Positions 32,043 to 38,094 of a stretch of 44,311 nt of DNA are shown here, one piece after another. The position numbers were made by a program, and so were the translations under genes. How positions within the stretch are numbered: position 1 is the stretch's first letter; every line of letters begins with the position of its first letter. Below the pieces are notes generated by a model. It worked only from the letters and a program-made list of their open reading frames with translations. It did no database searches and was not told where the DNA came from. The stretch comes from a virus. The stretch spans positions 1-44,311 of the IMG/VR virus record IMGVR_UViG_3300029448_000092. The stretch is one strand, 5' to 3'.

Positions 32043-32234
32043 CTATCTAAATTTTTCTACAACATAGTCAAAGAATGCGTCTTCACTTTCCCATTCTTCA
32101 ATTAATCTATACTTGGTGTTATTTATGGTATGTTCTTCACTTATTTTACTTTTTTTTACTGATTTTTTCAAAGATGGCTGGGTTGAGTTTTTCTCTACCG
32201 CTGGTTTCACCAATCTTGTTTCTAAATCTTTCAT
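32043..32234 (-). CDS. Small protein overlapping its neighbour
   Basis: A 63-residue frame overlaps the end of the upstream gene by 89 bases in another frame. The C-terminal part (KYRLIEEWESEDAFFDYVVEKF) looks like a folded small domain, but the first half is low-complexity and basic, and the ATG has no ribosome binding site. Either the gene starts by re-initiation inside the overlap, or the true start is nearer the C-terminal part with an unusual codon. Uncertain. Confidence 0.45.
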   Translation of the reverse strand: MKDLETRLVKPAVEKNSTQPSLKKSVKKSKISEEHTINNTKYRLIEEWESEDAFFDYVVEKFR

Positions 32235-32379
32235 ATGTTAACTCTATATCCCTTTCACGAACTTTTCTTTTTAATTCTTTAAGTTCACGCACTTGTTTAC
32301 CATATTCGTAAGTAAAAGCCATTATACCCATGATGCACATACCAATCACCAAAAGTACAATTATAGGTACTTGTATCAT
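32146..32379 (-). CDS. Small membrane-anchored coiled-coil protein
   Basis: The 77-residue product begins with a transmembrane helix (residues 4-22, VPIIVLLVIGMCIMGIMAF) and continues as a charged coiled coil (YGKQVRELKELKRKVRERD). This resembles Rz-type inner-membrane spanins or early membrane proteins. It is far from the lysis cluster and on the early strand, so a spanin role is doubtful. AAAGGAG lies before the ATG. Confidence 0.65.
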   Translation of the reverse strand: MIQVPIIVLLVIGMCIMGIMAFTYEYGKQVRELKELKRKVRERDIELTYERFRNKIGETSGREKLNPAIFEKISKKK

Positions 32380-32412
32380 ACCTTACTCTCCTTTTATTTG
32401 TTAATAAAAATC

Positions 32413-33248
32413 TTTTGCAAGAATGGTTTGCCGTGGCGAACCTAGCCACTGTTCTTTATCTTGCAAAATGTAAATATACTTACTGAAGCCTGTGTTAGCA
32501 ATTAAGCCGCTTCGGGTCAGTTCAGTAAGTATATTACAATGTGTCTGCGTAGGATTTTAGTTTACCTACTATGTTGTTGATTTACAATTGAAACCCTTTT
32601 TTGGATTTCGTTAGCACTACAAACTGTTATACCTAACAATACTTATATAATCTGATTGTCATCTCTGACATTATACATCGTATCTGTTTGTAGGTGTAGC
32701 AAGGCTCGCCATTAGTGACCTTGTGTTCTACACATTTACTAAATATTAAGCTACTATCGTCTTACATAGCTTAGCAACATACTATATATTACTGTAACAC
32801 CAGTTATCACATATTGATTTCAATAATGCAATACTATGTCTAGAATATATATACTTGTAGGGGCTTAATTTCGCACGCTAAGATGCGTTCCCAATATACA
32901 AGTTTGCAAACTTACATCAGTTAAAGAGCTACTTTAACTAACATAATGCTTTTTAAATCTTAACTTTAAACAAGTTGCTCTATCTATAACAATAATAATA
33001 GATACAACAACCAAATAGAATGTTAGGTGTTCTGACCTATTATCTATCTAAAATGTTTTGGCTGCCCATAGACTTATAGAACTCACAATGAGTTCATGCT
33101 ATAAACAGCCAAATTGGTATGTATTTCTTTAGATTTATATTGACCGAACATATCGATTCGTAGCGGTTGTCAAAGACTAAATTATACACCCTTTATGTTA
33201 TTTCATTTTACATCACCTCCATATTGATGGTGATATTAAAAATGAAAT
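32413..33248. ncRNA. Dense array of stem structures, about 14 elements, no coding frame
   Basis: Main stems in order: 413-422 with 459-468; 473-487 with 521-535 (15 perfect pairs); 549-553 with 565-569; 617-624 with 686-693, enclosing TGTTA/TAACA and TGTCA/TGACA; 694-704 with 719-733; 747-753 with 767-773; 853-859 with 897-903; palindrome 900-913; 919-926 with 932-939; 974-987 with 998-1008; 33024-33028 with 33035-33039; 33057-33064 with 33106-33113, enclosing GAACTC/GAGTTC; 33140-33146 with 33164-33173; 33200-33209 with 33239-33248, enclosing ATCACC/GGTGAT. Wobbles favour different strands in different stems, so I leave the strand open. Nothing resembles tRNA or a known riboswitch. It could be structured RNAs, protein-binding sites, or an origin. 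Confidence 0.55.
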
Positions 33249-33363
33249 GAATTTTTAAATTACAACGAATATTTAGTTGTACCTTGTAATGCTCGGAAGG
33301 TTAGTTGTACCCAGTATAAGCCAGCCCTACATTGCTTTTTTTTGTTTTGCAAGGCTATGCTTA

Positions 33364-33513
33364 TTACACATAGCCTTTCTTAACTTTCCAAAGCAATTTA
33401 CCAAGACTTTCTTTTTTTCTCTTATTCCAATATGACTTTGTTCCGCCAAGTTTTGCAATAAGATGTTCAATAATTTCGTCTTTGTAATGAGGTATAAACA
33501 CATATGTATCCAT
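33364..33513 (-). CDS. Small basic protein of 49 residues
   Basis: The product, MDTYVFIPHYKDEIIEHLIAK and onward, has a short strand, an amphipathic helix, a GGTKSYW turn and a lysine-rich second helix ending KKGYV. The coherent amphipathic pattern supports a real gene, though the ribosome binding site (AGAGAG) is modest. Its last codons lie in a nine-pair hairpin (33351-33359 with 33369-33377). On the minus strand the base run after that hairpin is A-rich, so it is not a classical terminator. Function unknown. Confidence 0.55.
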   Translation of the reverse strand: MDTYVFIPHYKDEIIEHLIAKLGGTKSYWNKRKKESLGKLLWKVKKGYV

Positions 33514-33619
33514 AATTACTCTCTTTCTTTTGTTTTATCTTTTTATAGAGCGAGCGAAGCGAGCCGAAATTTTTTTTGCCTTGCTACACTAATTAAAGCA
33601 TAGCAAGACAAATTGAAAC

Positions 33620-33964
33620 TTAATAATCCAAAGTTTCTACAAGGTTTGAACCTTGGGCATAACTTAAGACACCAAAGCATTTGACATAATTATCGCCATT
33701 GCTATAAGTTCCTTTGTTTAAGCCTTTGGTTTCTTGCTTGAAGTTAATTTGAAGTTTCTTTTTCGCAAGAATACCTTTATTCATCAAATCAACTTTTTTA
33801 ACAAAGAAGTCAATTAAGTCACTATCTGTGCCTTTGACATCTTTATTAAACTGCACGATAAATTTATCATCATGCTGAAACTCTTTATGCTCTTTGATTA
33901 ATTCCCAGTCGCCAGAGTTTTCATTTATACGCCTAACTGCGTATGTGAAATTACTTTTATCCAT
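33620..33964 (-). CDS. First gene of the minus-strand early arm, unknown
   Basis: The 114-residue product is basic with mixed alpha/beta character: FTYAVRRINENSGDWELIKEH opens, KKKLQINFKQ and a GLNKGTYSNGDNYVKCFGVLSYA segment follow. It is the gene closest to the divergent switch and therefore probably the first expressed from the left arm, a slot often held by host-takeover proteins. Base sequence AAAGGA lies ten bases before the ATG. No family recognised. Confidence 0.6.
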   Translation of the reverse strand: MDKSNFTYAVRRINENSGDWELIKEHKEFQHDDKFIVQFNKDVKGTDSDLIDFFVKKVDLMNKGILAKKKLQINFKQETKGLNKGTYSNGDNYVKCFGVLSYAQGSNLVETLDY

Positions 33965-34018
33965 TTTGTTTTGTCCTTTCTTTAAATGGGTTTACAATGT
34001 AATTAATTGGGAAACATT

Positions 34019-34622
34019 AAACTTTTCCCAAAAAGTATGTTTGTTTTAGGGTTTTGTTTTACTAAAACAAATATAAAGATTTAAGACAAGAGTGAATAAC
34101 TTTAGAGTTATCGGGACACTTTTCAACCTTCTTGTGTTTGTTTTGCTCTTGTCTTAATCTTTAAATCTTTGGTGTTTTTGTTGTTGTGGGAAAAACACCT
34201 AAAAGCCATTGGTGTGCATATATCGTCAAAGCGTAGGGATGCAAACCAAACAGAATGAATGTTTTGTTTTATTTATTTAAGATAGAGGGTAAGTTAATCT
34301 CTGATGTCTTTTGGGAAGATAGCGTGTTTATGCTATCAGGGTTCCCGAAATAAGAAGAGATTGACTTACTACATTGCTTTGTATGTATGGTTTAATATAG
34401 AATGTGATATGATTTAACAAGGACACGATGCAATGTTTTCAGGCACGATGTCCCGAAATGCTTGCCATTTCTTAAATCATTGATGCATTATAGAGGAAAC
34501 CATATAAAATACTGTGCACTGCGATGTTTACACGCCAGTGCATACCGATTGTTTTGACCTTGTTTATGCGATGGATATGTTTCGTTGGGCTTTTTCAACG
34601 AAATATACCGTTTGCATAAACA
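34019..34622 (+). ncRNA. Second array of stem structures at the divergent switch
   Basis: Elements in order: TTTGTTTTAG/CTAAAACAAA (about 34040-34070); 34081-34092 with 34146-34157 (12 perfect pairs), enclosing ATAACT/AGTTAT (096-101 with 106-111) and GGACAC/GTGTTT; 34289-34302 with 34356-34369 (14 pairs, one wobble), enclosing a nine-pair TTTTGGGAA/TTCCCGAAA and GATAGC/GCTATC (318-323 with 332-337); 34386-34393 with 34497-34504, enclosing ATGATTTAA/TTAAATCAT (409-417 with 472-480) and a possible pseudoknot; 34515-34521 with 34536-34542; 34561-34569 with 34614-34622, enclosing TTTCGTTG/CAACGAAA (580-587 with 596-603). The wobble pairs in several stems form only on the plus strand, so plus-strand RNA is favoured. 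No coding frame of note. Confidence 0.55.
34554..34581 (+). promoter_or_regulatory. Possible promoter facing right
   Basis: TTGACC and TATGTT are separated by 16 bases, close to a bacterial sigma-70 promoter. The minus-10 box lies inside the last large hairpin before the right arm, so transcription would start within it. The two boxes are imperfect and the region is AT-rich, so chance is possible. Confidence 0.3.
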
Positions 34623-34684
34623 TATAAAGGGGGGTGGCTATACACTATATCAAGTACACGCAATCTACAGCAATTTTTTACGGA

Positions 34685-34711
34685 TTGACTTTTTTCTCAA
34701 CCTTTTATAAA
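34685..34711 (+). promoter_or_regulatory. Likely promoter giving a leaderless transcript
   Basis: TTGACT and TATAAA are separated by 15 bases, and the ATG of the first right-arm gene begins only seven bases after the minus-10 box. Transcription would then start at or next to the ATG. No ribosome binding site is visible before that ATG, unlike most genes here. Together these suggest a leaderless mRNA. Confidence 0.45.
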
Positions 34712-34718
34712 TTGTTTT

Positions 34719-34922
34719 ATGGCAACACGTAGAAAAGCAGTAAAGCGTTATCTAGAATATTTTGATAAAAAAAATGACAAATGGGTACGTGTGTCAGAAA
34801 AAGAGTTTAGTGAAGAAGCTATTAAGATATATGATTACATAACAGCGGAAATGGAAATTAGATGCTTAATAGAAGATATGGAAAATACCAAGCTCGAAAA
34901 TGATAAAACAGAGAAGGATTAG
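34719..34922 (+). CDS. First right-arm gene, small basic-acidic protein
   Basis: The 67-residue product starts MATRRKAVKRYLEYFDKKNDKW and continues with an acidic helix (EEAIKIYDYITAEMEIRCLIEDMEN) and a charged tail. The basic N-terminus and acidic C-terminus suggest a small DNA-binding or anti-host protein. It has no ribosome binding site and may be read from a leaderless transcript. Not recognised. Confidence 0.6.
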   Translation: MATRRKAVKRYLEYFDKKNDKWVRVSEKEFSEEAIKIYDYITAEMEIRCLIEDMENTKLENDKTEKD

Positions 34923-34941
34923 TATATGTATGGATTCTTAA

Positions 34942-35034
34942 GAGTAAGCTATATAGATAAAACGATAAGCTCTATCGTTAGTGTATTACGATTTATTTAT
35001 TTAAGGATAAATAAATCTACGTAAGAGCTTATTC
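34942..35034 (+). ncRNA. Three-way-junction RNA element
   Basis: P1 pairs GAGTAAGCT (34942-34950) with AGCTTATTC (35026-35034) over nine positions with one G-U wobble that exists only on the plus strand. P2 is AACGATA/TATCGTT (961-967 with 973-979) with a five-base loop. P3 is TTACG-ATTTATTTAT paired with ATAAATAAAT-CGTAA (986-1000 with 35007-35024), interrupted by a three-base bulge. All three helices fit in 93 bases. A 32-residue frame crosses it but is probably incidental. It lies between two small plus-strand genes and has the same build as the arrays upstream. Confidence 0.6.
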
Positions 35035-35086
35035 GTATGGACTTAAACTTAAACTTCTACTTGTACTATAAAGGGGGAAAATAAAT

Positions 35087-35302
35087 ATGTGGAACTTATT
35101 TAAAGACGATAATGACTACAATGAAAAGAATATCATTGGATTTCTTTCATTTGCACTTATGTGTGTATTTGGGATAGTTGACCTAATAATGGGTATTATT
35201 GGGATTGAACTATTGATTAATGATTATATTTACAATTCTTTTGTTTGGGTAACATTAGGTTCGTTTGGTATCTCAGCATCAGAAAAGGTTTATAAGAAAT
35301 AA
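35087..35302 (+). CDS. Small membrane protein, two helices
   Basis: The 71-residue product has a charged N-terminus and two hydrophobic segments (about 17-40 and 50-64, GFLSFALMCVFGIVDLIMGI and FVWVTLGSFGIS) joined by a short polar loop. It belongs to the early right arm, so a superinfection-exclusion or host-membrane role is possible. A GGGGG-rich ribosome binding site precedes the ATG. Not recognised. Confidence 0.65.
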   Translation: MWNLFKDDNDYNEKNIIGFLSFALMCVFGIVDLIMGIIGIELLINDYIYNSFVWVTLGSFGISASEKVYKK

Positions 35303-35310
35303 GGAGTATT

Positions 35311-35544
35311 ATGGCTATAAGCAAGAAAAAGAAACCTACTAATAAAGACATGATTAGAACTATTAATTCTTTAGGCATGGAGATCCAAATGGTTCGCATG
35401 GAAGTTGAAAATGCTAAAAAGGTTCAAGACATGTATATACACTTTAAAAAAGATGAAAAGAAATTTTTAGAGTGGATGAAAAAAGAATTAAAACTGGATG
35501 ATAAGCCAAATGGTGACGATACAGAGAAAACTGAAGATAAATAA
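35311..35544 (+). CDS. Small coiled-coil protein
   Basis: The 77-residue product has a basic start (AISKKKKPTNKD), a coiled coil at about 14-55 (INSLGMEIQMVRMEVENAKKVQDM), and an acidic tail. AAGGAG lies before the ATG. It sits just ahead of the terminase genes but shows no packaging motif. Unknown. Confidence 0.65.
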   Translation: MAISKKKKPTNKDMIRTINSLGMEIQMVRMEVENAKKVQDMYIHFKKDEKKFLEWMKKELKLDDKPNGDDTEKTEDK

Positions 35545-35554
35545 GTTTATCCCT

Positions 35555-36304
35555 ATGGAATACCCAGTATATTATCAGGATGAAGCTGATGAGCTAGGGT
35601 TAGAATATACCCATTGGAAAGATACTCAACCAGGAGAGTACGGTGTATCTGATGATGGGTATGTTTCATTGTGTATTCAAAGGAAAGATTACAAGACTGG
35701 TACTGAAAGTACCTTTCCTTACGGTAAACAGTGGATAACTAGTACCAGTAAGTTAAGTTTTTTGGAACATCATGCTACTGGAAACTACACGGGAGCTAGT
35801 ACAAAGACTCACATGGATAAAGAATTGCAAACACGCAGGGCAAAGAACCTTGCAGATGCTTATATAACTTACGTAATGGCAGGTAAATCGCCAGATTGGG
35901 AAAAGTTAGGGCAAATATATAGGCCAGACCAAGAAAAGCCTGTAGCAACCGTTAAAAGATTATTGAAAACAAAAGGAATGAAAGCTATGATTGAAGAAAA
36001 AATGAAAGAAGTTCTTACTGATAAAGGTATAGATGAAGGATTTGTCCTTGATGTTATTAAAGATGCTATAGATGTTGCCAAAGTAAAAGAAGATTCAGGC
36101 AATATGATACGTGCAGCTAAAGAATTAAGTGATTTTCTAGATATGAAGCCTAAAGCTAAGACTCAAACCGATACTTTAGAGATGGATATTACTCATCAGA
36201 TAGCAGATAACTATGAATCAGCTAAGAAAAAGCTAAAAGCAACTAAAACACAACCATTGGAAGAAAATAATGAAACATTTGATAACAATAGCAGCCAAAA
36301 GTAA
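35555..36304 (+). CDS. terS: Terminase small subunit (putative)
   Basis: The first ATG after the preceding stop (35555) gives 249 residues; an earlier in-frame ATG at 35498 lies inside that gene and lacks support. The N-terminal 85 residues are a beta-rich domain (YPVYYQDEADELG, GYVSLCIQRKDY) that is unusual for the family. The middle has helices suited to DNA binding (AKNLADAYITYVMAGKSPDW, PVATVKRLL), and the C-terminal part has SGNMIRAAKELSDFLDMKPK, a helix-plus-loop pattern I associate with small terminase subunits. Position right before the large subunit is the strongest argument. It would recognise the packaging site and load the motor. Confidence 0.6.
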   Translation: MEYPVYYQDEADELGLEYTHWKDTQPGEYGVSDDGYVSLCIQRKDYKTGTESTFPYGKQWITSTSKLSFLEHHATGNYTGASTKTHMDKELQTRRAKNLADAYITYVMAGKSPDWEKLGQIYRPDQEKPVATVKRLLKTKGMKAMIEEKMKEVLTDKGIDEGFVLDVIKDAIDVAKVKEDSGNMIRAAKELSDFLDMKPKAKTQTDTLEMDITHQIADNYESAKKKLKATKTQPLEENNETFDNNSSQK

Positions 36305-36389
36305 AAAAAATCTTGAGATATTTTTAGCTACACTAGTAGAAGTAGCAAAAGATATGGGTATTGAAGTAGATATTTACGAAAAGGACTAA
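36270..36389 (+). CDS. Small protein nested between terminase genes
   Basis: A 39-residue frame starts after GGAAG in the end of the small-terminase gene and stops one base before the large-terminase ATG, so it exactly fills the gap. The product has a basic N-terminal helix (MKHLITIAAKSKKNLEIFLA) and ends GIEVDIYEKD, an alpha/beta unit. It may be a modulator of packaging. Its own last codons provide the AAGGA box for the next gene. Confidence 0.55.
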   Translation: MKHLITIAAKSKKNLEIFLATLVEVAKDMGIEVDIYEKD

Positions 36390-36390
36390 A

Positions 36391-37887
36391 ATGGATAAAA
36401 AACAAGAGATTCTTCTTGATATGCAACAAGATATGTTGCTTTTCGGCCGAATGGTTATGCCGAATATGTTTTCTTCGCCCTCTCCTAACTTTCATAGCAA
36501 GATAACGGATGAAATATTAAAACGTCAAGGTACGCAGCTTAATATTATTGCTCCTAGAGGACACGCTAAGTCTTCTATTGTTGCTGGTGTTTATCCTTTA
36601 TTTCATTTAATGTTTACTAAAGGCGTGAAAGTGGTAGTTCTTGTGTCTAGAACACAGGGACACGCTACAAAGTTATTAGGTACAATTAAAGATGTGCTTG
36701 ATTATTCTAAAGAGTTTAGGTATTTCTTTGGTTATTGGGGACAACACTCTGCTAGAAAATGGACTAACACTGAAATTGAATTAAAAGATGGTTCTGTAAT
36801 TATATGTAAAGGTACAGGACAACAAATTAGAGGTATTAAGCATGGTAACCAACGACCTACATTACTTATTCTGGATGACCCTGAAGATGAAAATAATACA
36901 AAAACAGCAGAAGCTATGGAGTTTAATCTTCGTTGGCTATTACAATCTGGCGTTCCATCCTTGGACCCCATTACTGGTAAGATATGTGTTATCGGTACTC
37001 CCCAGCACCAAAGGTGTTTGGTTGAAACTTTAAAAGATATGAAAGGTTGGAAGACTATGGAATTTAGACCCGACCTGGATAAAGGTAAAGCTTTATGGCC
37101 TGAAGTTTGGCCGATAGAGAAACTTCGGGATAAGAAAGATGAACTAGACTCTATTAATCGTTTATCGGTATTTTACAGAGAATATTTATGTCAAATTGTA
37201 GGTGACGAAGATAATTTGTTTAGACCTGATGATTTTAGATATTATGACGGCACAATAGAAACCGACCCAGCAGGGTTGTCGACACTCGTTCTGACGAACC
37301 TAAATGGTGAGGCAGTAAACGAGAGGAGACCCGTGAACGTGTTCACTGGCGTGGACCCTGCAAGTAGCACGAAAAAAACTGCTGATTATTCAGTTATTTT
37401 TAATATAGCTATTGATAAAGACAATAACAGGTTTGTATTACCTTATTATCGCAAAAGAGCTACTCCTTTACATTTAGCTGATGCTATTATAGATAATTTT
37501 AAATTTTACAGAAGTACTAAAACACGTATTGAGTCCGTAGGTTATCAGGAAATGCTACGACAATACATCAAAGAACAATCAGAAAAATTGGGACTTTTTA
37601 TTCCTGGACTAGAAGTAAAAGAAAACCCAAGAACCTCAAAATCATACCGACTAGAAAGTCTACAACCTTTATTTGCAAATCATAAAGTGTTTATGAGAAA
37701 AGATATGACAGAGTTTGAAGACGAACTTATGTTATATCCTAGAGCAAAAAACGATGACTTGTTAGACGGATTCTTTTATGCAAATAAAAATGCATACATA
37801 CCTAACCATGAATCTGGTAAAAAACAAAAAATTAAAGAAAATATAGACTGGTGGAATGCAAAAAAAGTAGATTGGAGAATAATGTGA
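36391..37887 (+). CDS. terL: Terminase large subunit
   Basis: The 498-residue protein has Walker A in APRGHAKSS (54-62), Walker B with acidic residues in LLILDDPED (158-166), an IGTPQ motif III near 201-205, and a C-terminal RNase-H-like nuclease with FTGVDPASS (D322) and DDLLDGF near 455. This is the ATPase and nuclease that translocates DNA into the head through the portal and cuts concatemers. A stretch of about 110 bases at the start of the nuclease domain is far richer in G and C than the rest of the gene (see findings). Confidence 0.93.
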   Translation: MDKKQEILLDMQQDMLLFGRMVMPNMFSSPSPNFHSKITDEILKRQGTQLNIIAPRGHAKSSIVAGVYPLFHLMFTKGVKVVVLVSRTQGHATKLLGTIKDVLDYSKEFRYFFGYWGQHSARKWTNTEIELKDGSVIICKGTGQQIRGIKHGNQRPTLLILDDPEDENNTKTAEAMEFNLRWLLQSGVPSLDPITGKICVIGTPQHQRCLVETLKDMKGWKTMEFRPDLDKGKALWPEVWPIEKLRDKKDELDSINRLSVFYREYLCQIVGDEDNLFRPDDFRYYDGTIETDPAGLSTLVLTNLNGEAVNERRPVNVFTGVDPASSTKKTADYSVIFNIAIDKDNNRFVLPYYRKRATPLHLADAIIDNFKFYRSTKTRIESVGYQEMLRQYIKEQSEKLGLFIPGLEVKENPRTSKSYRLESLQPLFANHKVFMRKDMTEFEDELMLYPRAKNDDLLDGFFYANKNAYIPNHESGKKQKIKENIDWWNAKKVDWRIM

Positions 37888-37895
37888 AATAATTC

Positions 37896-37923
37896 TTGAC
37901 AATTAATTAAAAAATGTTATAAA
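37896..37923 (+). promoter_or_regulatory. Good sigma-70-like promoter before the portal gene
   Basis: A perfect TTGACA and a TATAAA with 16 bases between them lie in the 48-base gap after the large terminase. It is the best promoter match I see in the window. It would drive the head and neck genes separately from the terminase and suggests host RNA polymerase serves late genes. Confidence 0.55.
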
Positions 37924-37935
37924 CTCTTAAGTTAT

Positions 37936-38094
37936 ATGAGTCGCAAAATAAAGATAGAAAAATATAAAATGTCTAATAATAAATTTAAAGAAATTTTAGA
38001 TAATTTCTATGAAAAAGTACCAAAAGGGTACATAACTATTGAAGGAACTCATGCCAAGAGAAAAAAGACAAGCAGCGTCAAGGACACAGAGTAA
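37936..38094 (+). CDS. Small basic protein overlapping the portal start
   Basis: A 52-residue frame begins 12 bases after the promoter's minus-10 box and runs 44 bases into the portal gene. The product is basic and helical, MSRKIKIEKYKMSNNKFKE at the start and a VPKGYITIEGTH turn later. No strong ribosome binding site precedes it, so it may be translated from a very short leader. The sequence looks protein-like and its stop falls just inside the portal, as coupled genes do here. Unknown. Confidence 0.45.
   Translation: MSRKIKIEKYKMSNNKFKEILDNFYEKVPKGYITIEGTHAKRKKTSSVKDTE

Noticed and set aside
32851-32903. Pseudoknot CTTA-CGCA-TAAG-TGCG
   Set aside because: The helices are only four pairs each, so chance is likely; only the outer ACTTGTA/TACAAGT stem is kept.
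32413-33248. tRNA genes or a CRISPR array in the stem-rich region
   Set aside because: No element has a tRNA-like acceptor, anticodon and T-loop set, and the stems differ in sequence, so there are no repeated units with spacers.
33548-33566. GAGCGAGCGAAGCGAGC repeat
   Set aside because: A short direct repeat containing GCGAAGC, which forms a tiny stable DNA hairpin. It is notable in an AT-rich region, but too short and isolated to assign a role.
34926-35024. 32-residue frame on the plus strand
   Set aside because: It lies almost wholly inside a perfect three-helix structure; the pairing explains the sequence better than coding does. The AAGGA box before it leaves slight doubt.
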